This document shows, one piece after another, positions 50,324 to 58,338 of a stretch of DNA of 64,000 nucleotides. This stretch comes from Nonomuraea spiralis (lineage in GTDB: Bacteria > Actinomycetota > Actinomycetes > Streptosporangiales > Streptosporangiaceae), in contig NZ_BMRC01000007.1 in NCBI RefSeq assembly GCF_014648435.1, positions 434,001 through 498,000 on the forward strand, read 5' to 3'. The position numbers and the translations under genes are program-made. The notes under the pieces were generated by a model that saw only the letters and a list, made by a program, of their open reading frames with translations, ran no database searches and had not been told where the DNA came from. Positions within the stretch are counted from its first letter, which is position 1. Every line of letters begins with the position of its first letter.

Positions 50324-52360
50324 TCAGACGGTCACCCGGCGCAGCCGGGCCTTGGGCGCCTCCTCGCCGGGGAAGACGCGCTTGACGCCGTCGCCCATGG
50401 CCTGCTCGATGATGCGGATGTCGCGTACCAGGTGCTCAAGGCCGGACGGCTCCAGGGAGGCGGCGTGGTCGGAGCCCCACATGGTGCGGTCGAGCGTGAT
50501 GTGCCGCTCCACGCACACGGCGCCGAGGGTGACCGCGGCCAGGGAGATCTGCAGGCCGCGCTCGTGCCCGGAGTAGCCGACGGGCACGCCGTAGCGCTCC
50601 TTCAGCGTGGTGATCGTGCGCAGGTTGGCCTCCTCCGGCGGCAGCGGGTACGTGGAGGTGGCGTGCATCATGATCAGCCGGTCGGTGCCCAGGATCTCGA
50701 CCGCCTGGTCGATCTCCGACAGCGTGGACATGCCGGTGGACAGGATGAGCGGCTTGCCGGTGGCGGCCAGGGCACGCAGCAGTTGGTGGTCGGCGACGCT
50801 GGCCGAGGCGATCTTGTGGGTGAGCACGTCCATGCTCTCCAGGAACTCCACCGACGGAACGTCCCAGGGCGAGGCGAACCAGTGCAGCCCGCGCTCGTCG
50901 CAGTACTTCGCGATCTGCCGGTACTCGTCGTGGCCGAACTCGGTGCGCTCCTTGTACTCCAGGTACGTCATCTCGCCCCACGGCGTCTGCCTGATCTGGC
51001 CCTTCTGCTCCTCGGGCACGCAGATCGCGGGGGTGCGCTTCTGGAACTTGACCGCCTGGCAACCCGCGTCGGCCGCCACGTCGATCAGGCGGCGGGCGAT
51101 GTCGAGGTCGCCGTTGTGGTTGATGCCGATCTCGCCGATCACGTACACGGGCTCGCCGTTGCCGACCAGCACGTCGCCGATCGCGACCGGGCCGAGCCGC
51201 GGCCGGACCTTGGCCTCGGCGACCGGCGCCTCGGGCCGGGCGGCCACGACCAGGTCGCACAGCTCGCGCACCGCGCCGGAGCCGCCGGGCCTGGTCAGCA
51301 CCACGCGGGCGGCGGCGCGCACGCGCGGGTGCGCGTCCGGGGTGGCGATCGGCCAGCCGACCTCGGCCATCGGGCCCAGGTCGTTGACGTCGTTGCCGAC
51401 GTAGGCCACGCGCGCCGGGTCCAGGCCCTCGATGGTCAGCCAGTCGCGCAGCACCGTGCGCTTCTCGGCCAGGCCCTGGAGGACGGGCACGCCCAGCTTG
51501 CGGGCGCGGGCGGCCACGACCGGGTTCTGCTCGGTGGACATCACCAGCACCTTGACCCCGGAGCGGCGCAGCAGCGAGACGCCCATCCCGTCCGAGCGGC
51601 TGACCAGCACCATCTCGCGGCCGTCGGAGTCGATGTAGGCGCGGTCGTCGGTGTGCACGCCGTCGAAGTCGGTGATGACCGCGTCCACGTCGATCGGCTC
51701 GGGCTGGTCGATGAACGGCGCGAGGGCGCGGACCAGCTCCAGGTCCTCGGGGTTGTCGACCTCGATGGCGTGCTGCGGCGGCACCGGCTGCACGGCGACC
51801 TCGCCGAAGAAGCGGTGACCGTGCTCGCGCAGGCCGGCGGTGCGCATGACGTAGAAGGCGCCGTTCTCGCGGAACTCGGGCTCGCGGTCCTGCCTGCGCT
51901 GCCGTACGGCGGGGTCGTGGTTGACGCCCGCGCCGGCGGCGGTCCACAGGAACTCGTGCGTCGGCAGCCCGGACACGACCGAGTCGGCCTCGCCGTCCAG
52001 GACCTTGCGCACGGCGGCCGACAGGTCGGCCGGGTCGATGAACGCGCTGGTGCACTGCACGAGCACGACCACCTCGGGGTCCTCGCCGAGCGCGTCGAGC
52101 GCGTGCAGCACGGCCGACTCGCTGGAGGCGGTCGCGCCGCTCAGCTCCTCGGGCCGCTCCACCACGGACGCCCCCGCCTTGCGGGCGGTCTCGGCGATCT
52201 GCGGGTGGTCGGTGCTGACCACGACCTGGTCGACGAGCTCGGCCCGCAGGCACGCCCGTACCGCGCGGGTGACCAGCGGGACGCCCCCGACCAGGGCGAG
52301 GTTCTTCAGGGGTACGCCCGCCGAACCTCCGCGGGCGGGAACAACGGCCAAGACTCGCAA
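50324..52360 (-). CDS. Fused CMP-nonulosonate synthetase - HAD phosphatase - NeuB-type synthase
   Basis: Residues 1-220 of this 678-residue protein are NeuA-like (VVPARGGSAGVPLKNL, VQCTSAFIDP, ENGAFYVMR). Residues 225-380 are a KdsC/CMAS-type HAD phosphatase (DFDGVHTDD with Asp231/Asp233, VMSTE, Lys300, GNDVNDLGPM). Residues 395-678 are a NeuB barrel (GEIGINHNGD, KFQKR, STGMSTLSEI, GYSGHE, VERHITLDR) ending without the usual SAF domain. Together they would condense PEP with a mannose-type phosphate, dephosphorylate and activate the product with CTP. TTG 52360 has GAGGAG 7 bases upstream; GTG 52390 has none. Confidence 0.88.
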   Translation of the reverse strand: MRVLAVVPARGGSAGVPLKNLALVGGVPLVTRAVRACLRAELVDQVVVSTDHPQIAETARKAGASVVERPEELSGATASSESAVLHALDALGEDPEVVVLVQCTSAFIDPADLSAAVRKVLDGEADSVVSGLPTHEFLWTAAGAGVNHDPAVRQRRQDREPEFRENGAFYVMRTAGLREHGHRFFGEVAVQPVPPQHAIEVDNPEDLELVRALAPFIDQPEPIDVDAVITDFDGVHTDDRAYIDSDGREMVLVSRSDGMGVSLLRRSGVKVLVMSTEQNPVVAARARKLGVPVLQGLAEKRTVLRDWLTIEGLDPARVAYVGNDVNDLGPMAEVGWPIATPDAHPRVRAAARVVLTRPGGSGAVRELCDLVVAARPEAPVAEAKVRPRLGPVAIGDVLVGNGEPVYVIGEIGINHNGDLDIARRLIDVAADAGCQAVKFQKRTPAICVPEEQKGQIRQTPWGEMTYLEYKERTEFGHDEYRQIAKYCDERGLHWFASPWDVPSVEFLESMDVLTHKIASASVADHQLLRALAATGKPLILSTGMSTLSEIDQAVEILGTDRLIMMHATSTYPLPPEEANLRTITTLKERYGVPVGYSGHERGLQISLAAVTLGAVCVERHITLDRTMWGSDHAASLEPSGLEHLVRDIRIIEQAMGDGVKRVFPGEEAPKARLRRVTV

Positions 52361-52433
52361 GTGTCTTCTCCTCAGTGCATCGGATCGCACCCAGAAGCTA
52401 GAGGGCCGGATTGAACGGGCAGCGTCACCGCCA

Positions 52434-53099
52434 TTAACTTTCCATGGGGATCCGGTAGAGCAACTCTGGCCGGCCCACCCCGCCGTACTGCGGGACGCGG
52501 ACCGCCATCCCCTGCTCCACCAGGTGTTCCAGGTAGCGGCGGGCGGTCACCCGGGACACCCCGACCGCCTCGGCCACGTTCTGCGCGGAGCTGCCGCCGG
52601 GCCGTTCCCGCAGCCGCGCCGAGACGGCGTCGAGGGTGTCGCGGGCCAGTCCTTTGGGCAGCTCGGAGGTGCCGCGCAGGGTGCCGAGCACCCGGTCGAC
52701 GTCGCCCTGCGCGACGATCGTGCCGGTGTCCTGCCTGAACCGGGCGTAACGCGCCAGCTTCTCGGCCAGGGTCGCGTAGGTGAACGGCTTGAGAAGGTAC
52801 TGGGAGACGCCCAGCGACACCGCCGAGCGCACCATCGCCAGGTCGCGCGCGGAGGTGACGGCGATGACGTCGCACAGCAGCCCGCCGGCCCGCACCGCGC
52901 GGCACACCTCCAGGCCGTGCATGTCGGGCAGGTACAGGTCGAGCAGGATGAGATCGACCGGCCGCCCGCGCAGGAACCGCAGCGCCTCGCCGCCGGAGCG
53001 CGTCACCCCGGCCACCTCGAAGCCGGGCACCCGCCCGACATAGACCCGGTTGGCCGCGGCCGTGATCTCCTCGTCCTCCACGATCAGCACGGAGATCAT
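52434..53099 (-). CDS. CitB/DcuR-type response regulator
   Basis: The receiver domain of this 221-residue protein covers 1-120 with phospho-acceptor Asp54 in LILLDLYLPDMHG and the lysine in YLLKPF. A C-terminal helix-turn-helix (AQNVAEAVGVSRVTARRYLEHLVEQG) is of the CitT/DcuR kind. It forms a pair with the sensor kinase gene 34 bases upstream and probably activates the divergent dctA. Its stop lies 73 bases before the fused neu gene on the same strand, so some read-through is possible. Confidence 0.93.
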   Translation of the reverse strand: MISVLIVEDEEITAAANRVYVGRVPGFEVAGVTRSGGEALRFLRGRPVDLILLDLYLPDMHGLEVCRAVRAGGLLCDVIAVTSARDLAMVRSAVSLGVSQYLLKPFTYATLAEKLARYARFRQDTGTIVAQGDVDRVLGTLRGTSELPKGLARDTLDAVSARLRERPGGSSAQNVAEAVGVSRVTARRYLEHLVEQGMAVRVPQYGGVGRPELLYRIPMES

Positions 53100-53133
53100 C
53101 GCACCCGCTCCCGGATCGGCGCGCCCGCCCGGC

Positions 53134-54627
53134 TCATCGCACCCGCTCCGGGACCGGGAGCCGGACGGTGAACGCCGACCCGGCCACCTCGATCGTGCCG
53201 CCCAGCCGTCGCACCGCCTGCCCGACCAGCGCCAGCCCGAGCCCGTGGCCGTCGCCCTTGGTGGTCCAGCCCTTCGCGAACGCCTCCGGCGCGGTCAGCC
53301 CCGGCCCGTCGTCGGCCACCCTGATCACCACCCCCTCCTCGCCCGCGCTCAGGTGCACCTCGACCCTGGTGGCCGCGTCGAGGGCGTTGTCGACCAGGTT
53401 GCCGACGATCGTCACCAGGTCACGCGGGTCCAGGCCCAGGTCGTCCAGGTCGCTGTCGCGCGTGAGCAGCAGCTCGCCGCCGCGCTCGGCCGCCTCGGCG
53501 CTCTTGCCGAGCAGCAGCGCGGCCAGCACCGGCTCGCGTACCGCGCCGACCACCCGGTCGGTCAGCTCCTGCGCGGCGCGCAGCTCGGCCGTGCCCAGCG
53601 CGACCGCCTGCTCGGTGCGTCCCAGCTCGACCAGCGTGATCACGGTGTGCAGCCGGTTGGCGGCCTCGTGCGCGGCCGAGCGCAGCGAGTCGGCGAAGCC
53701 GCGCTCGGCGTCGAGCTGCCCGGCCAGCGCCTGCAGCTCGGTGTGGTCGCGTACGGTCACCACCGTGCCGAGTCTGCTGGCCGCGCTGTTGACGGCCAGC
53801 ACCCGGTCGCCGGCCAGGTGCACGCGTTCCTCGTGGCCCTCCAGCAGCCCGGACAGGCCCAGCTCGGCCACGTGCCGGCCCTCGGCGTCCGGCGGCAGGT
53901 CCAGGAGCTGCCTGGCGGCGTCGTTGCAGAGCGTCAGCGTGCCGTCCAGGCCGACCAGCAGCAGGCCCTCCCGTACGGCGTGCAGGACGGCGTCGTGGTG
54001 GTCGTGGATGCGGCCCAGCTCCACCGGGCCGAGCCCGTGGGTCTGGCGGCGCAGCCGTACGGTGACCAGCCACGTCCCGGCCGCGCCCAGGCCGAGCGTG
54101 AGCGCGGCGATCAGGCCGCCCCACACGAGTTGCCCGCGCAGCCTGGCGCTGATCCGGTCGATCGTGATGCCCGCGCTGACCAGGGCCCGCACCCGGCCGC
54201 CGGACCACACGGGCGTCACGGCCCGCTCGGAGGGGCCGAGCGTGCCGGTGTAGGTCTCGATGAAGGTCTCCCCGGCCAGCGCCCGCCCGGTGTGGCCGAG
54301 GAAGCGCCGGCCGATCTCGGCCGGGTTCGGATGGGTGTAGCGGGTGCCGTCCGGTTTCATGATGGTGACGAAGTCGACGCCCGTCCGCTCGCGTACGCGC
54401 TCGGCGTACGGCTGCAGCGCGAGCGTCGGCTCCGGGTCGTCCAGGGCCGCCGCCACGCCGGGCGCGGCCGCCACACCGACCGCCACGGCCCTGGCCGTGG
54501 CGCCGGCCTCCTCGGTGAGCAGGCGTTGGGCCTGCACGAGCGCGAGCACCGCGCAGCCCGTCACGGCGACCGCGACCACGAGCAGCTGCAGGACCAGCAT
54601 CTGGCCCGCCAGGCTCCAGCGGCGCAT
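53134..54627 (-). CDS. CitA/DcuS-type sensor histidine kinase
   Basis: Two membrane spans (about 9-31 and 166-190) of this 497-residue protein flank a PDC/sCache-like ligand domain of ~135 residues typical for di- and tricarboxylate sensors. A PAS domain covers 210-300, the phospho-acceptor is His320 in AHEAANRLH, and an ATPase domain follows (GNLVDNALDAA, VADDGPGL, GHGLGLALV). ATG 54627 has AGGGGG upstream. Divergence from dctA suggests it senses extracellular C4-dicarboxylates or citrate. Confidence 0.93.
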   Translation of the reverse strand: MRRWSLAGQMLVLQLLVVAVAVTGCAVLALVQAQRLLTEEAGATARAVAVGVAAAPGVAAALDDPEPTLALQPYAERVRERTGVDFVTIMKPDGTRYTHPNPAEIGRRFLGHTGRALAGETFIETYTGTLGPSERAVTPVWSGGRVRALVSAGITIDRISARLRGQLVWGGLIAALTLGLGAAGTWLVTVRLRRQTHGLGPVELGRIHDHHDAVLHAVREGLLLVGLDGTLTLCNDAARQLLDLPPDAEGRHVAELGLSGLLEGHEERVHLAGDRVLAVNSAASRLGTVVTVRDHTELQALAGQLDAERGFADSLRSAAHEAANRLHTVITLVELGRTEQAVALGTAELRAAQELTDRVVGAVREPVLAALLLGKSAEAAERGGELLLTRDSDLDDLGLDPRDLVTIVGNLVDNALDAATRVEVHLSAGEEGVVIRVADDGPGLTAPEAFAKGWTTKGDGHGLGLALVGQAVRRLGGTIEVAGSAFTVRLPVPERVR

Positions 54628-54661
54628 GAGGCCCCCTTGCGTGAACGAAACGAACTCAATC

Positions 54662-54675
54662 GTGACGTGGGTCAC
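54662..54675. promoter_or_regulatory. Inverted repeat between sensor kinase and dctA genes
   Basis: GTGAC-GTGG-GTCAC lies in the 107-base divergent gap, 60 bases before dctA. It is a candidate site for the CitB-type regulator. Confidence 0.45.
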
Positions 54676-54734
54676 AGTGAGGCGCATAGTCGCACGGCCA
54701 GCCCCTTTTTCCAAAGCGGTGGAGAGAACCCCCC

Positions 54735-56057
54735 ATGCGTGATCACACTCGTTACCTGTACCTGGCCGTCATCGGCGCGGTCCTGCTCGGCATCCTGGTC
54801 GGATTCGTCTGGCCGGACGCGGGCAAGGAGCTCAAGCCCCTCGGCACCGGGTTCGTGGCCCTGATCAAGATGCTGATCAGCCCCATCATCTTCTGCACGA
54901 TCGTGCTCGGCATCGGCTCGGTACGCCAGGCCGCCAAGGTCGGCAAGGTCGGCGGCCTCGCGCTCGGCTACTTCCTGGTGATGTCCACCGTGGCCCTGGT
55001 CATCGGGCTGCTGGTCGGCAACGTCATCGACCCCGGCTCCGGCCTGCACCTGACCGACGCCGCCAAACAGGCCGCCGAGGCCGAGGCGGCCAAGGGCGAG
55101 GCCACCGGCGGCGTGGACTTCCTGCTCGGCATCATCCCCGTCACCCTGGTCTCGGCCTTCACCGAGGGCTCGGTCCTGCAGACGCTGCTGGTGGCGCTGC
55201 TGGCCGGGTTCGCGCTGCAGGCCATGGGAGAGCGGGGGACGCCGATCCTGCGCGGCGTCGAGCACGTCCAGCGGCTCGTGTTCCGAATCCTCGCCATGGT
55301 CATGTGGGCGGCGCCGGTGGGCGCGTTCGGGGCGATCGCGGCCGTCGTCGGCGCCACCGGGATCGAGGCGCTGAAGAGCCTGGCCATCATCATGATCGCC
55401 TTCTACGTCACCTGCCTGCTGTTCGTGGGCGTGGTGCTGGGCGCGCTGCTGTGGCTGGTGGCCCGGATCAACCTGTGGTCGCTGCTGCGCTACCTCGGCC
55501 GGGAGTTCCTGCTGATCCTGTCGACGTCCTCGTCGGAGACGGCGCTGCCGCGGCTGATCGCCAAGATGGAGCACTTCGGCGTGAGCCGGACCGTGGCCGG
55601 CATCACTGTGCCGACCGGCTACTCCTTCAACCTCGACGGCACCGCCATCTACCTCACCATGGCCACGCTGTTCATCGCCTCGGCGACCGGCTCGCCGCTC
55701 CAGGTGGGCGAGCAGATCTCGTTGCTGCTGTTCATGATGGTGGCCTCCAAGGGCGCCGCGGGCGTGACCGGCGCGGGCCTGGCCACGCTGGCCGGCGGCC
55801 TGCAGTCGCACCGCCCCGAACTCGTGGACGGCGTCGGCCTGATCGTCGGCATCGACCGGTTCATGTCCGAGGCCAGGGCGCTGACCAACTTCGCGGGCAA
55901 CGCCGTGGCCACCGTCGTGGTCGGCACCTGGACCGGCGAGTTCGACCGGGAGCGCGCCGCCGAGGTGCTGGCCGGGCGGGCGCCGTTCGACGAGTCCACG
56001 CTGCTCGACGACGACCGCCCCGAGCCCGAGGCGGAACGGGAGGTCGTACGCGTCTAG
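54735..56057 (+). CDS. dctA: C4-dicarboxylate:cation symporter DctA
   Basis: This 440-residue DAACS-family transporter has about eight hydrophobic segments plus two re-entrant loops. The family signatures STSSSETALPRLIAKME (first hairpin), VPTGYSFNLDGTAIYLTMA (substrate-binding helix) and ASKGAAGVTGAG (second hairpin) are intact. It imports succinate, fumarate or malate. It is divergent from and presumably regulated by the CitA/CitB-type pair. GGAGAG precedes the ATG; its stop overlaps the next convergent gene by 4 bases. Confidence 0.95.
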   Translation: MRDHTRYLYLAVIGAVLLGILVGFVWPDAGKELKPLGTGFVALIKMLISPIIFCTIVLGIGSVRQAAKVGKVGGLALGYFLVMSTVALVIGLLVGNVIDPGSGLHLTDAAKQAAEAEAAKGEATGGVDFLLGIIPVTLVSAFTEGSVLQTLLVALLAGFALQAMGERGTPILRGVEHVQRLVFRILAMVMWAAPVGAFGAIAAVVGATGIEALKSLAIIMIAFYVTCLLFVGVVLGALLWLVARINLWSLLRYLGREFLLILSTSSSETALPRLIAKMEHFGVSRTVAGITVPTGYSFNLDGTAIYLTMATLFIASATGSPLQVGEQISLLLFMMVASKGAAGVTGAGLATLAGGLQSHRPELVDGVGLIVGIDRFMSEARALTNFAGNAVATVVVGTWTGEFDRERAAEVLAGRAPFDESTLLDDDRPEPEAEREVVRV

Positions 56058-56872
56058 GGTTTGCGGCCGACGCCCGCGTAGCCCATGCGGGCGAAGTCCT
56101 CGTCGTAGAAGGCCGGGCTCGCGGGGTCGGTGAACGGGAAACCGATCTCCGGCCCCTTGCCCGTGGTCAGACCGGGCGGGATCAGCTCGAAGTCGCCGAA
56201 GAAGGCGGCGATCTTCTCACCGGGCCGCGGGCAGAACGGCGTGCTGGCCCGGCGGTAGAAGTCGCGGACGCGGGCCACCCGCTCGGGGGCGTGGTCGCTG
56301 CCCGCGTGCGAAATGGCCAGGTAGCTGCCCGGCGCGAGCGCGTCGCGGTAGGCGGCCACGACGCCGTACGGGTCGTCCTTGTCGGGGATCAGGTGCAGCA
56401 GGAACATCATGAGCACGGCGACCGGCCGGTCGAGGTCCAGCAGCCCGCGCACCTCGGGGCTGTCCAGCACCTCCTGCGGGCGCCGGACGTCGCCGTGCAG
56501 CATCACCACCCGTTCGGGCCCGGCCAGCAGCGCCCGCCCGTGGGCGGCCACCACCGGGTCGTTGTCCACGTAGACCACCCGGGCCTCCGGTACGAGCCGC
56601 AGGGCCACCTCGTGCACGTTCTCCGCGGCGGGCAGGCCGGAGCCGAGGTCGAGGAACTGGGTGACGCCCCGGTCGCACAGGTAGCGGACCACCCGGCCGA
56701 TCAGCAGCCGGTTCTCCCGCGTGCCGTCCCTGACCTCCGGCATGGCGCTCAGCACCAGCTCGGCCAGCTCCCTGTCGGCCGGGAAGTTGTTCTTCCCGCC
56801 CAGGAAGTAGTCGTACATGCGCGCGGAGTTGGGGATGTGGGGGTCCACGCCGCGGGGCGCTTCTCGCGTCAT
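56054..56872 (-). CDS. SAM-dependent methyltransferase (Methyltransf_19/DUF574), second copy
   Basis: This 272-residue paralogue of the protein at 24.5 kb reads IPNSARMYDYFLGGKNNFPAD, FLDLGSGLPAAENVHEVA (SAM loop), VVYVDNDPVVAAHGRALL and a final MGYAGVGRKP. ATG 56872 is chosen over GTG 56887 because the family usually starts a few residues before the PHIPNSARMYDY motif. No cofactor or substrate gene is adjacent. Convergent with dctA with a 4-base overlap. Confidence 0.88.
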   Translation of the reverse strand: MTREAPRGVDPHIPNSARMYDYFLGGKNNFPADRELAELVLSAMPEVRDGTRENRLLIGRVVRYLCDRGVTQFLDLGSGLPAAENVHEVALRLVPEARVVYVDNDPVVAAHGRALLAGPERVVMLHGDVRRPQEVLDSPEVRGLLDLDRPVAVLMMFLLHLIPDKDDPYGVVAAYRDALAPGSYLAISHAGSDHAPERVARVRDFYRRASTPFCPRPGEKIAAFFGDFELIPPGLTTGKGPEIGFPFTDPASPAFYDEDFARMGYAGVGRKP

Positions 56873-56919
56873 GCGAGCATGATCCACTAATCGGTCGCCG
56901 GAAATCTACGCTTCTGGCA

Positions 56920-58275
56920 TCAGATGGCCGGAAGCCTGAGGACGAACCGCGCCCCGCCCCGGCGGTCCTCCACGCGGACGCTGCCCCGGTGGGCCATCGC
57001 CACGTCCCTGGCGATGGCCAGGCCGAGCCCGGTGCCGCCGGAGTCGCGGCTGCGGGCGGCGTCCAGGCGGGTGAAGCGCTCGAAGATGCGCTCGCGGTCG
57101 GCCTCGCGGATCTCCTGCCCGTCGTTCTCCACCGCCAGGACGGCCGTGCCGCCCCTGGCCGGGCCCGCCTCCCTGGTCACCACGACCTTCACCAGGGTCT
57201 CGGCGTGCCGCTGGGCGTTGTCCAGCAGGTTGGTCAGCACCCTGGCCAGTTGCAGACGCACGCCCTCGACGACCACGCCCTCGGTCAGCTCCAGGCGCGT
57301 GGGCAGCTTGTCGCTGCGTACGGCCAGCTCCTGACGTACCAGGTCGGCCAGGTCCACCGGCTCCCTGGCCACGTCCACGCGGGAGCCGATCCTGGCCAGC
57401 AGGAGCAGGTCGGTCATGATCGCCTCCAGCCGGTCGGTGTCGCGCAGCGCGCTGTCCACCAGCGCCTCGACGTCGGTGTCCTCCGGGTAGAGCTGGGCGC
57501 TCTCCAGCTGGGCGCGCAGCCCGGCGATCGGGGTGCGCAGCTCGTGCGAGGCGTCGGAGGCGAACTGGCGTTGCTGCAACGCGGAACGTTCCAACCGGGC
57601 CAGCGTGTTGTTGATCGCCTTGGCCAGCATGGCGACCTCGTCCTCGCCGCCCGGCTGGCTGACGCGGTGGCTCAGGTCGCCGGCGCTGACGGCGTCCAGC
57701 TCGGCGCGCATGGTGGCCACCGGGCGCATCGCGCGTCCCGTGACCAGCCAGGTCGCCCAGGAGGTGAGCGCGATCAGCGCCGCCACCTGGGAGAACACGA
57801 TCACCTCCAGCGTCTGCGAGGCCAGCACTTCGGGGGTGCTGCGCCCGGCGTAGACGATGGGGGAGTCCGGGGACGTGCCGGCCTTGACCGCCGACAGGTG
57901 GATGCACTCGGTCGGCAGGCAGTTGGTGGTGTTGACGACCCGGCTCTCGGCGGTGGGCCGCACGTCGCTGAGCGGCGGCAGGTTCCTGGCCGCGTCACTG
58001 CTGGCCAGGACGCGGCCGTCGGCGCCGACGACCTGGATCAGGTCGATGGACGGATTGGGCACCGGGATCGTGGAGCCCTGCGGCAGGCCGCCGGCGCGCA
58101 TCTCGGAGGCCACGCGCTCGGCGGTGTCCCGCGTGTCCCGGTAGACGCCGGCCGTCACCAGGGACCGCGAGACGATGCACCCGGCGATGCCCACGGGGAT
58201 CAGCACGAGGGCGGCTACCGCCGTCGCGATGAGGGTGACGCGTCCGCGCAGGGAGCGGGCCCACAGGGGTGACAC
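56920..58275 (-). CDS. Two-component sensor histidine kinase without adjacent regulator
   Basis: The 451-residue protein has membrane spans at about 12-34 and 157-178 flanking a ~120-residue sensor domain with two cysteines (119 and 124, CLPTEC) that could form a disulfide. HAMP is at 178-230, and His244 lies in FASDASHELRTP. The ATPase domain shows LLDNAQRH (N box) and GTGLGLAI (G2 box). TAGTCT lies 6 nt before the GTG start. No response regulator gene is next to it here, so the partner is unknown; it lies downstream of a GH13 gene. Confidence 0.92.
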   Translation of the reverse strand: MSPLWARSLRGRVTLIATAVAALVLIPVGIAGCIVSRSLVTAGVYRDTRDTAERVASEMRAGGLPQGSTIPVPNPSIDLIQVVGADGRVLASSDAARNLPPLSDVRPTAESRVVNTTNCLPTECIHLSAVKAGTSPDSPIVYAGRSTPEVLASQTLEVIVFSQVAALIALTSWATWLVTGRAMRPVATMRAELDAVSAGDLSHRVSQPGGEDEVAMLAKAINNTLARLERSALQQRQFASDASHELRTPIAGLRAQLESAQLYPEDTDVEALVDSALRDTDRLEAIMTDLLLLARIGSRVDVAREPVDLADLVRQELAVRSDKLPTRLELTEGVVVEGVRLQLARVLTNLLDNAQRHAETLVKVVVTREAGPARGGTAVLAVENDGQEIREADRERIFERFTRLDAARSRDSGGTGLGLAIARDVAMAHRGSVRVEDRRGGARFVLRLPAI

Positions 58276-58338
58276 TCCCCGAGACTACTAACCGTAATTG
58301 CCGCCAAATGCCGCGTTAAGGGAAAGGTTCCCCCAACG

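Noticed and set aside
52361..52390. Ten-residue N-terminal extension of the fused neu protein from GTG 52390
   Set aside because: It lacks a ribosome site and would place the GAGGAG inside the coding region; NeuA-like enzymes start right at the RVLAVVPAR strand.
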